In this document: in pieces, positions 13,937-21,876 of the stretch
How the letters are laid out: each line of letters starts with the position of its first letter
Numbering within the stretch: position 1 is the first letter of the stretch
NCBI RefSeq assembly: GCF_001425005.1
Contig: NZ_LMDB01000039.1
Coordinates: forward strand, 1-64,000
Source of the DNA: Duganella sp. Root336D2
GTDB taxonomy: Bacteria; Pseudomonadota; Gammaproteobacteria; Burkholderiales; Burkholderiaceae_D
Direction of reading: 5' to 3'
Length of the DNA: 64,000 nucleotides
Notes under the pieces: model-generated
The model's input: only the letters and a program-made list of their open reading frames with translations
The model's database searches: none
What the model was told of the DNA's origin: nothing
Made by a program: the position numbers and the translations under genes

Positions 13937-15418
13937 ATGAAACCGGACAAACCATTAGCCGCCTATCGGCAAATGCGCCAGCAGCCTTTATGGCGGCTTT
14001 TGGCGGCCGCCAACGGGCCGACTGTCATCGCCCTGCTGCAAGCACATTTATACGAAAGTGAACGCAGCCTGCCTGCATCCATCTTCCACGAGCGCATTGA
14101 GCGCGAACTTGAACGCCTGCGCAATCTTGGTGAGGAGTGGCCGCAAACCGCGCAGCAATATGCCGCTTCCTGGTTGGGGGATGGCTACCTCGAACGTCGT
14201 TTCCCGCCCGGCTCGAAAGAAGAAGAGTACGAGCTTGCGACGTCTACCGTCGAAGCAATCCGCTTCATTTCAAGCCTGGCAAAACCACATAGCGCCGCCA
14301 CGGAGAGCCGGCTAGGGCTGGTGATAGACGCGCTCTCCAAGCTGTCCGACGATACCGACACCGACAAGGGCCGTCGAATTGCACGCCTGCGCGCTGAGCA
14401 GGCACGCATCGAGCGCGAAATTGCCGATATCGAACAAGGCAAGGCAATCATCCTTCCGGAAGCGGCGGCGCTGGAACGCACGCGCGAGATCATTGCGCTG
14501 GCAGATAACCTGGCGGGCGACTTCCGCCGGGTGCGAGACCAGTTCGAGCAATTGAACCGCGACCTGCGCGAACGCATCATGGACAATGAAGGCAGCCGGG
14601 GCGAAGTACTGGATTCGCTGTTTGCCGGCATTGACCTGATCAGCGAGAGCGAAGCGGGCCGCACCTTCTCGGCCTTCTGGCGCCTGTTGACCGATCCCGT
14701 GCAGTCCTCCACCCTGGAGGATGCATTGGACCAGTTAATGTCGCGCGAATTTGTCGCTGCGCTGAATCCAGCCGAGCGTCAATTCTTGCTGCGCCTCACG
14801 CGTACGCTACTGGAGCAAGGCGGCATCGTCCACGAAGTGCTGCAATCCTTCGCCCGCAGCCTGAAGCACTTCGTACAAAGCCGGGAATTCATGGAGCAGC
14901 GCCGCCTGACCCAGTTACTTCGCTCCGCCCAGCGTTCGGCCCTGGCATTGAAGGAAGAGGTCAAGGCGACGGATACCCTCAACTACACGCTGGAGCTGAC
15001 CAGCAGCAAGCTGTCCTCATTGTCGCAGTGGCTGCTGCACGATCCCGCACTGCAGGCACTGCCGGACCGGATGGGCGAGGCTGCCGCAGTCCCGATCGAC
15101 CTTGCCGCTATCGGCGAACTGGTCGCCCAGTCGGAAATCGACTTCCGCTCGCTGGCAGTCAATGTCCAGGCGGTGCTGGCAACGCATTCCCAGTGTTCCG
15201 TCGCCGACGTGCTGTACGCGTTCCCCGCCGCCCAGGGGCTGGGCAGCGTGATCGGCCTGATGTCGCTGGGCAGCCGCTATGGCATGGTGGCCCAGTCCAG
15301 CGAGACCGTTACCTGGCTTGGCAACGACAACGTGCAACGCAAAGCTACAATACCGGCTATCTACTTCTTCAAGGATCAACAGGATGGACTTGCCCGAACA
15401 GGCGGCAGCGCAGGCTGA
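13937..15418 (+). CDS. jetA: Wadjet JetA (DUF3375), kleisin-like subunit
   Basis: 493 residues of DUF3375, the JetA protein of type I Wadjet systems and the counterpart of the MukF kleisin. The N-terminal winged-helix-like part (LWRLLAAANGPTVIALLQAH) is followed by a helical middle (about residues 120-300) with a coiled-coil region (AEQARIEREIADIEQGKAI). Wadjet complexes extrude loops on small circular DNA and cut it, protecting against plasmids. The gene begins ten bases after ccdB, and its end overlaps the start of jetB by 35 bases. It appears full length. Confidence 0.93.
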   Translation: MKPDKPLAAYRQMRQQPLWRLLAAANGPTVIALLQAHLYESERSLPASIFHERIERELERLRNLGEEWPQTAQQYAASWLGDGYLERRFPPGSKEEEYELATSTVEAIRFISSLAKPHSAATESRLGLVIDALSKLSDDTDTDKGRRIARLRAEQARIEREIADIEQGKAIILPEAAALERTREIIALADNLAGDFRRVRDQFEQLNRDLRERIMDNEGSRGEVLDSLFAGIDLISESEAGRTFSAFWRLLTDPVQSSTLEDALDQLMSREFVAALNPAERQFLLRLTRTLLEQGGIVHEVLQSFARSLKHFVQSREFMEQRRLTQLLRSAQRSALALKEEVKATDTLNYTLELTSSKLSSLSQWLLHDPALQALPDRMGEAAAVPIDLAAIGELVAQSEIDFRSLAVNVQAVLATHSQCSVADVLYAFPAAQGLGSVIGLMSLGSRYGMVAQSSETVTWLGNDNVQRKATIPAIYFFKDQQDGLARTGGSAG

Positions 15419-16067
15419 CGTTGCGCCGGCGCCGACCGTTCTCTTCATGAACGATACCGGTGAGCTGCCGCTGGATACGCGCCGGGTGCTGGTGCAGCTG
15501 CTATCAGGACCTTCGCTTGAAGGGCGCCGCCATCCCAAGCTGTGGCCTGTGCTGCTGCGCGACGAGACAGTGGTGCAACGCCGCTTGCACGACCTGTTCC
15601 TGGACCTGGTGATCGACCGCGACCTGCAGGTGGCCTTTACACGCCAAGTGGATGCCGGCGACCTGGATATACCAATCCTGTTGCGCCGCGCCCAATTGAC
15701 GTTCATCGACTCCGTGCTGGTGTTGTTCCTGCGCCAGCGACTGACCCAGGCCGAAGCGCACGGCGACCGCGCCGTAGTAGCGCGTGATGAGATGGTGGAG
15801 AACCTGGTGCTTTACGAACGCGCAGCCAGCACCGACCGTGCCGGCTTCACCAAACGTATCTCCGCCTCCATCGAGAAGATGAAGAAGCACAATATCCTGC
15901 AGAAGATCCGCGCCAGCGAGGACCGCTTTGAGATCTCACCTACGTTGAAGCTCCTGTTCACCGCTGAGGAGATTGTAGCGCTGACGGCCCTGTATGATGC
16001 GATGGCCGCTGGCGAATCACCTGAACTGGAGCGCCAGCCGCTGGATGATGGCGAGGACGAGGAATGA
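15384..16067 (+). CDS. jetB: Wadjet JetB (DUF4194), KITE-like subunit
   Basis: 227 residues from the ATG at 15384, which has an AAGGATCAACAGG leader inside the jetA end. This is DUF4194 (MukE/KITE-like). Recognisable parts are LPLDTRRVLVQLLSGP, the winged-helix region with HPKLWPVLL, and the RRAQLTFIDSVLVLFLRQRL helix typical of JetB. It bridges JetA and the JetC ATPase heads. An earlier in-frame ATG at 15279 would only add out-of-context residues read from jetA sequence. The end overlaps jetC by ATGA. Confidence 0.92.
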   Translation: MDLPEQAAAQADVAPAPTVLFMNDTGELPLDTRRVLVQLLSGPSLEGRRHPKLWPVLLRDETVVQRRLHDLFLDLVIDRDLQVAFTRQVDAGDLDIPILLRRAQLTFIDSVLVLFLRQRLTQAEAHGDRAVVARDEMVENLVLYERAASTDRAGFTKRISASIEKMKKHNILQKIRASEDRFEISPTLKLLFTAEEIVALTALYDAMAAGESPELERQPLDDGEDEE

Positions 16068-19000
16068 ACGACCAGTTCCGCATGGCGCGCCTGCAGGTAT
16101 TCAACTGGGGCACCTTCAGTGGTTTGCACGATATTCCGATCAGCGAGCGCGGTTTCCTGATCGTCGGCCCGTCCGGCGCAGGCAAATCGACCTTGCTGGA
16201 TGCGTTTTCCGCACTGCTGGTGCCGCCGCGCTGGATCGATTTCAACGCCGCGGCGCGCGAGGCCGACCGCACTGGGCGCGATCGCAACCTGGTCAGCTAC
16301 ATCCGCGGCGCCTGGTCTGCGCAGAGCGATAGCGCCTCCGGCGTTACGTCCACGCGCTACCTGCGCGGCGGCACCACCACCTGGTCCGCGATTGCCCTGC
16401 ACTACCACAACAGCAACGGGCAGGATGTAGTGTTGCTCCAGCTGTTCTGGCTGCGTGGGAACAGCAATGCCAACACCGATGTCAAGCGCATCTTCCTCGT
16501 CCTGGAGCGCCCGTTCGACCTGCGGGAACTGCAGGACTTTGGCAGCACCAATTTCGATATCCGCAAGCTGAAGCAAACCCTCCCGGACGCCCACATCAAG
16601 GATGAATTCCGGCCCTACTGCGAGCGCTTCTGCCGCTTGCTTGGCATCGAGAGTGAAATGACGCTGCGCCTGCTGCACAAGACGCAGTCGGCCAAGAACG
16701 TGGGTGACTTGAATACCTTCCTGCGCGATTTCATGCTGGACAAGCCGGAAACCTTCGAGGTGGCGGACCGCCTGGTCAACGAGTTCGGCGAGCTGAACGC
16801 CGCGCACCAGTCTGTCGTTACGGCACGCCGGCAGGTACAAACCCTGGCGCCAGCCCGCGCGCGGCACCAGGAGATGGAGTCACTGCAACTGGAGCGCAAC
16901 GGTCTGAAGGAGCTGGAAGCTGGACTGAATGGCTACCGCGAACAGATGCGAATGAAGCTGCTGGCCGGGCATATCGAGGCATTGCGCATCGACGTTGAAG
17001 GCATGTCCGGCCGTGTCCAGCAGTTGCGCAATTCCCAGGACAACCGCGAACTCGCCTTGCGCGACCTGGAGCTGCAACGCAGTGCCGCCGGCGGCGACCG
17101 CATCGAGCAGCTGGAAATCGAACGCCGCCTGGTGGAAGAGCAACGCATCGGGCGGATGGCCAAGAGAAAGCAGGCCGTCGATGCCTGCACTGCACTCGAA
17201 TGGACTTTTGCGGGCTCGCCGGATGGCTTCGCGCTGCTGGCCGGCCAGGCCCGGCGGGAACTCGAGGAATGGCAGCAGAGCGCCACCGGTGAAGACCAGT
17301 TGCTGGAGCTGGGACGCGCCCGCGATGACGTGAAGCGCAAGCGTGAGGAAGTACTTCAGGAACTCCAGTCATTGCGGCGCCAGCCAAGCAGCATCCCGGC
17401 ACATATGCTTGAAATGCGCCGGCAGCTGGCAGCCGCGCTGGGCTTGGGTCACGACGCCCTGCCCTTTGCCGGTGAGCTGATGGAGGTCAAGCCGGAGGAG
17501 GCACAGTGGCGTGGCGCCATCGAACGCGTGTTGCACGGCTTCGCGCTGTCCATCCTCGTCGACGAGGAACATTACGCAGCCTTGGCCAACCACGTCAACG
17601 AGGCCAGCCTGGGCCAGAAGCTGGTGTATTTCCGTACCGGCCGCGCCGAACAGTCACAGGCGCGGGCGCTGCGGGCAAGTTCGCTGGTCACCAAACTGAA
17701 TGTAAAAAGCGGCCGCTTTGCAGACTGGCTGCAGGCCGATTTGCGGCAACGATTTGACTACGAGTGCGTGGAGTCGATGCGCGCTTTCCGCGCCGCGCCG
17801 GAACGGGCGCTGACGCGCGAAGGACAGGTCAAGCACAATCGTGCACGCCATGAGAAGGACGACAGGAATAGCGTCAACGACAGGCGGTATTGGGTCCTTG
17901 GTTTCGATAACCGCGAGAAGCTAAGCCTGTACGAACAGCAGGACCAGGAACTCCGCCAGCAACATGAGTCGCTGGAAATCCAGCTGTCAGCCCTTGGCAA
18001 GCAGCGGCGCGAGGCCGGCGCACGCGTGCTGCAATGCCATACCCTCGCCAACCTCCAATGGCATGAGATCGAAGTCGAGCCCCTAGTCCTGCGCATCGGC
18101 GCAATCGAACGCCAGCTTGCGGCCATCCGCGACGGCAACGCCAACCTGCAGGCGATCGACGATCGCCTGCGCCAGCAGCGCGAGCTGGTGAAGCAGGCGG
18201 CGGCGGCACTGGAGGAAGAGAAGGTGTCGCTGCTGGCGCGGCAGCGCGAGATCGATCTGCATGAAAAGCAGCTTGCCGCGGCACAGCAGGATCCTTCCAT
18301 CGTCCGCCCGACGCCCTACCAGCAACAGGGCCTGGACGAGCGCTATCTTCGCCTGCCGCAACCGCTGGTATTGAAGGACGTCGACCATGCGGACCGGGTA
18401 GTTCGCAAGGGCATTTCAGACGACATCCTGAAGCTTAGCGAGCATATCGGCGATTGCGGCAAGTTTATCGAAGCCCAGTTCTCAGCGTTCATCAGCAACT
18501 GGCGTGCCGATTCCGATGGCCTGGATGCCGCGCTGGCAGCTGCACCGGACTTCTTCACCAAACTGACGCGGCTTGAGACCGATGGCTTGCCGGCCCACGA
18601 ACAGCGCTTCTTCGACTTGTTGCGCAACCAGAGTCACCAGAACCTGGCAGCCTTGAACACCTACCTGAGTGATGCGCGCAAGGCGATTCTGGCACGCATG
18701 GAGGTGGTGAACGAGAGCTTGCGGCAGGTGCCGTTCAACCGCAACGAGGAACGTACAACCTACCTGCAGATACAGCCGAAAGACCGGCAACTGCCGGACG
18801 TGCGCCAGTTCAAGCAGGACATTCTCGATGCGCTCAGCCACGCGTGGCATGACGATCCGGAAGCGGCGGAAGCAAGGTTCATCGAACTGCGCCGCCTGGT
18901 GGACCGCCTCTCCAGCCAGGATGCCGAACAGCGGCGCTGGCGCGAATCCGTCCTGGATGTTCGCCTGCACGTCGAATTCATCGGCAGGGAGTACGACGAA

Positions 19001-19411
19001 CATGGCGTCGAACAGGATGTGCTCGAGAGCGGCGCTGGCAAATCCGGCGGCCAGCGCCAGAAGCTGGCGACTACTGTTCTCGCAGCTGCGCTGCGCTACC
19101 AGCTTGGCGGCAGTGAAAGCGGCGTGCCAGTCTACGCGCCGGTGGTGCTGGATGAAGCCTTTGACAAGGCAGACAACGAGTTCACCGCGCTGGCCATGAA
19201 TATCTTTGCCAATTTTGGATTCCAGATGATCGTTGCCACGCCGTTAAAGTCTGTAATGACCCTGGAACCCTTCATTGGCGGCGCCTGTTTTGTCGCGATT
19301 CGCGACCGGCGTGAGTCCGGAATACTGCTGATTGAATACGATGAAGAACAACGGAGGCTGAAACTGGCCTCCGACGTACGCGCAGAGGCCTCCCTTGAAG
19401 CAGCCGGATGA
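16064..19411 (+). CDS. jetC: Wadjet JetC, SMC/MukB-like ATPase
   Basis: 1115 residues. An N-terminal ATPase half has Walker A GPSGAGKS at residues 35-42 in the AAA_29/SbcC-like context NWGTFSGLHDIPI. Long coiled-coil arms cover about residues 260-340 and 590-770 around a central hinge-like segment near 440-540. A C-terminal ATPase half carries the signature GAGKSGGQRQ (about residue 988) and Walker B VVLDEAFDKAD (about 1027). Both halves are intact, so an active ATP-driven DNA loop extruder is expected. It is translationally coupled with jetB and overlaps jetD by 17 bases. Confidence 0.95.
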   Translation: MNDQFRMARLQVFNWGTFSGLHDIPISERGFLIVGPSGAGKSTLLDAFSALLVPPRWIDFNAAAREADRTGRDRNLVSYIRGAWSAQSDSASGVTSTRYLRGGTTTWSAIALHYHNSNGQDVVLLQLFWLRGNSNANTDVKRIFLVLERPFDLRELQDFGSTNFDIRKLKQTLPDAHIKDEFRPYCERFCRLLGIESEMTLRLLHKTQSAKNVGDLNTFLRDFMLDKPETFEVADRLVNEFGELNAAHQSVVTARRQVQTLAPARARHQEMESLQLERNGLKELEAGLNGYREQMRMKLLAGHIEALRIDVEGMSGRVQQLRNSQDNRELALRDLELQRSAAGGDRIEQLEIERRLVEEQRIGRMAKRKQAVDACTALEWTFAGSPDGFALLAGQARRELEEWQQSATGEDQLLELGRARDDVKRKREEVLQELQSLRRQPSSIPAHMLEMRRQLAAALGLGHDALPFAGELMEVKPEEAQWRGAIERVLHGFALSILVDEEHYAALANHVNEASLGQKLVYFRTGRAEQSQARALRASSLVTKLNVKSGRFADWLQADLRQRFDYECVESMRAFRAAPERALTREGQVKHNRARHEKDDRNSVNDRRYWVLGFDNREKLSLYEQQDQELRQQHESLEIQLSALGKQRREAGARVLQCHTLANLQWHEIEVEPLVLRIGAIERQLAAIRDGNANLQAIDDRLRQQRELVKQAAAALEEEKVSLLARQREIDLHEKQLAAAQQDPSIVRPTPYQQQGLDERYLRLPQPLVLKDVDHADRVVRKGISDDILKLSEHIGDCGKFIEAQFSAFISNWRADSDGLDAALAAAPDFFTKLTRLETDGLPAHEQRFFDLLRNQSHQNLAALNTYLSDARKAILARMEVVNESLRQVPFNRNEERTTYLQIQPKDRQLPDVRQFKQDILDALSHAWHDDPEAAEARFIELRRLVDRLSSQDAEQRRWRESVLDVRLHVEFIGREYDEHGVEQDVLESGAGKSGGQRQKLATTVLAAALRYQLGGSESGVPVYAPVVLDEAFDKADNEFTALAMNIFANFGFQMIVATPLKSVMTLEPFIGGACFVAIRDRRESGILLIEYDEEQRRLKLASDVRAEASLEAAG

Positions 19412-20555
19412 TGTTCGCACGCTGCTGAAAAAACGCTTCGCAGGCAAACACCGCGAATGGCTGGTTGCCGGTGATCCTTCGCAGCAGTGGCCGCTGGTGA
19501 TTCCACTTGGGCCTCCAAGCGAGGCTGAGGCTTTGAAGCAGGTCGACGCTGTGCGCGACTGGGCCTCCGTCTGGCGCAATTGGAGCGGCGAAGGCGATGT
19601 TAAGTGGGTGGAGCGCCGCTGGCGCCTGCTCGGCACTCAACGCCTGCCAGAGGCCTTGCATCTGGACGGCCCACGTGCGGTTTGCGCGTGGATTGGCGAG
19701 CTTGATCGCTGGCGCATTGCCGAACGCCGTTTCCAGGACTTGTGCCAGCGCTGGCCGCAACTGGCGCTGACTGCCTCCCGCCTGTTCAATGTGCTGGCCG
19801 ATTTTGAAGATGCCGACTTTCAGCGCCTGCTGCTTGCGCTGGATTGGCTGGAGGCGAATCCTCGCTCCGGCCTCTATCCTCGGCAGCTGCCGATAGCGGG
19901 CCTGGATACCAAATGGATCGAGCCGCGCAAAGGCCTGCTTGCAAAGTTATTGGCTGGCATACGTAAGCTGGACGGCAACGGGGAGGATTTCCATAGCCTG
20001 AGCGGATTGGAGTCTCTGCCTGCCGTCGTGCAGGTGCGGCTTCTCGACCCTGTTTTGCGTGCCAGGTGCGGCGGCTTGCGTGATTTCAGCGCGCCCGTTG
20101 AACAGTTGGCCGGCATGTCACTGGAACCAACAACCGTGCTGGTTGTGGAAAACCTGCAGTCGGGATTGGCTTTGCCCGACATGCCAGGCACCATCGCCTT
20201 GATCGCGCTGGGATATAACGTTGACGTACTATCGCGCATTCCATGGATCAGCGGCTGCAGGGGCATCTACTGGGGCGACATCGACACGCACGGCTACGCG
20301 ATCCTTCATCGCGCACGCTGTCACCTGCCGCAACTGCAATCGCTGTTGATGGACGAAGCGACCTTGCTGCAGTTTTCTTCGCTGTGGACCAAGGAGGCAG
20401 ATCAATGCGCCGCGGAAGACTTGCCGCTCTTGCAGCCTGCGGAACGCATTGTCTACCAGGGATTGCGGGATCATCGCTGGGGGCACTGCCTAAGGCTGGA
20501 GCAGGAACGCATCTCGTGGCAGCTGGTCCTTCTGGCACTGGGTATTCCGCGCTGA
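19395..20555 (+). CDS. jetD: Wadjet JetD, Toprim nuclease (DUF3322/DUF2220)
   Basis: 386 residues. DUF3322 occupies the N-terminal half (WASVWRNWSGEGDVKWVERRW). The DUF2220 Toprim domain follows with the acidic glutamate in TVLVVENLQSG (about residue 250) and the DxD pair in IYWGDIDTHGYAILH (about 292-305). JetD cleaves the circular DNA compacted by JetABC. The start is a TTG at 19395 behind AGAGG inside jetC; no in-frame ATG or GTG fits the family N-terminus. All catalytic residues I can check are present, so the type I Wadjet locus looks complete and functional. Confidence 0.93.
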   Translation: MKQPDDVRTLLKKRFAGKHREWLVAGDPSQQWPLVIPLGPPSEAEALKQVDAVRDWASVWRNWSGEGDVKWVERRWRLLGTQRLPEALHLDGPRAVCAWIGELDRWRIAERRFQDLCQRWPQLALTASRLFNVLADFEDADFQRLLLALDWLEANPRSGLYPRQLPIAGLDTKWIEPRKGLLAKLLAGIRKLDGNGEDFHSLSGLESLPAVVQVRLLDPVLRARCGGLRDFSAPVEQLAGMSLEPTTVLVVENLQSGLALPDMPGTIALIALGYNVDVLSRIPWISGCRGIYWGDIDTHGYAILHRARCHLPQLQSLLMDEATLLQFSSLWTKEADQCAAEDLPLLQPAERIVYQGLRDHRWGHCLRLEQERISWQLVLLALGIPR

Positions 20556-21377
20556 TCACAGCATGTCCGGCGAAATACGGCTTGCCTCCTCAGCCAATGT
20601 TGCTAACCGATCTGACTGGGACAGGGCAAACTCCGCAATCTTATCCACCAGCACCTGCTCCCCCGGCAGATAAGACTGGCTGCTCGTCGCGGCCATAGCA
20701 TGCTTCCGCACGCCTTCCCGCATACGGCGGCACTCACGCACCAGCAGTTGCCGGTCAATTGCGCAGCGCTGGGCAAAGTCGGCCAATGAGAACGCTTTGA
20801 TCTGATCGAGGTTGAACTCGTCGCCGAACGCCATGGCCAGGTCGTGCGAGAACTGCGGGTATTGCACGACGCCCACCAGGTCATACCAAGGCGCTGCTTG
20901 CAGGCCTGACCGGTGCACGAGGAAGGAAAAATTCTTCCCATGGGCGTCGCTATTCCCAATCACAAGCTGGAAGAGCGTCCAGCGCAGCATGGCAAGCCTG
21001 TCAACCGCTTTGCGGGGTGGCATGTTCAAGCAAGCCGAAGAGCTTGGGCAGGCTGACGCCATCACGATACAGCGCGGCCTCGCCAACGTTGCCGATATTG
21101 CGTTTGTATTTGTACGCGGCTGGCAGGTCGCTGGCTCTTAGCGACCCCTTGGGCTGATGCCACGATGTCCAGCGCCCGCCCCTCCGGCAGGAGGTTTTCG
21201 ATGAACCGGCGGATCGAAGCCGAACCGCATTCCGCATCCAGCGGCAGTGCCGGCGAAAGTGCAAACGCCTGCCGGTCCGCCGACCATTCATCCGCATAAC
21301 GCAAGGACCATGATTCGTTGAGCGGCTGGTAGCCAATATCGGCAACATGGCGCTTATGCAGCCATAAGCTTAGCTGG
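20556..21377 (-). pseudogene. hipA: Decayed hipA-type kinase gene
   Basis: HipA sequence is spread over three frames. The N-terminus (WLHKRHVADIGYQPLNESWS, RRFIENLLPEGRALDIVASA) is read at about 21377-21160. YKRNIGNVGEAALYRDGVSL follows in a second frame at about 21125-21010. The kinase C-lobe is in a third frame, with the catalytic loop IGNSDAHGKNFS near 20940 and an intact end at 20556. Roughly 170 residues between the N-terminal domain and the middle, including the ATP-binding lobe, are missing. At least one large deletion and one frameshift have inactivated it. It sits directly downstream of the hipB-like gene, as expected for hipBA. Confidence 0.85.
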
Positions 21378-21693
21378 TGATTGGGCTGGTTCCTGTAGCC
21401 TCTTCGCCGCCAAGCCGGCCTTGAGGTAGGTGTTGAAGAAGCTCGTGGTCTTTTGGTGTGATGACAAGGGCCAGGCCAAGACCGTCCAGAACTGCCAGGA
21501 GCTTGTCGGTGCGAATGCCGCCTGCACCGTTTTCGAGCCGTGATAGCAGGTCCACCGAGACACCGATCAGCGCCGCAGCATCATCAATGCGTAATCCTTG
21601 TAGCTTGCGGTGCGCTCGCACTTGTCCGCCAATGTCGGCCATCTCGCTTACGACCTGCACTGTTGGTAACGCTGTGGGGTATTTTCGGCTCAT
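21370..21693 (-). CDS. hipB: HipB-like XRE-family antitoxin/repressor
   Basis: 107 residues from the ATG at 21693, or 115 from a TTG at 21717. A Cro/C1-type helix-turn-helix covers about residues 25-80 (GGQVRAHRKLQGLRIDDAAA, LIGVSVDLLSRLENG, IRTDKLLAVLDGLG). HipB represses hipBA and neutralises the HipA kinase. The toxin partner downstream is destroyed, so this is an orphan antitoxin that may persist as a DNA-binding regulator. The ATG abuts a palindromic operator and has no clear ribosome binding site, suggesting leaderless or weak translation. Confidence 0.85.
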   Translation of the reverse strand: MSRKYPTALPTVQVVSEMADIGGQVRAHRKLQGLRIDDAAALIGVSVDLLSRLENGAGGIRTDKLLAVLDGLGLALVITPKDHELLQHLPQGRLGGEEATGTSPITS

Positions 21694-21694
21694 A

Positions 21695-21711
21695 TTTCGG
21701 AATTTCAGAAA
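21695..21711. promoter_or_regulatory. HipB-type operator O1
   Basis: TTTCGGAATTTCAGAAA is a near-palindrome of the form TTTC-N-GAA-N-TTC-N-GAAA directly before the hipB ATG. The site at 21744-21760 is its inverted copy with one mismatch in 17. The paired dyads around the probable promoter are the layout used by HipB-type autorepressors. Binding is inferred. Confidence 0.65.
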
Positions 21712-21743
21712 ATCCAATGTGAGCGCTCAGTATATTCCACAAA

Positions 21744-21760
21744 TTTCTGATATTCCGAAA
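21744..21760. promoter_or_regulatory. HipB-type operator O2
   Basis: TTTCTGATATTCCGAAA is the inverted near-copy of O1, with centres 49 bases apart. It lies between hipB and the divergent ceramidase gene, so a protein bound here could also affect the ceramidase promoter. Confidence 0.65.
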
Positions 21761-21876
21761 CTAGCGGCTTCTCGCTTGCTACTGTAGCGTTTTGATCAAA
21801 ATCATCGGCCAAAATAAAAACACTGTTATTCTCCCAGTTCGTCGTTTTTCAAACAGCAGCGGCATAGGAGACGGTC

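Noticed and set aside
21790-21801. Palindrome TTTTGATCAAAA upstream of the ceramidase gene as an FNR site
   Set aside because: FNR-type sites need four bases between the TTGAT and ATCAA halves; here the halves overlap. Short AT-rich palindromes also arise easily by chance.
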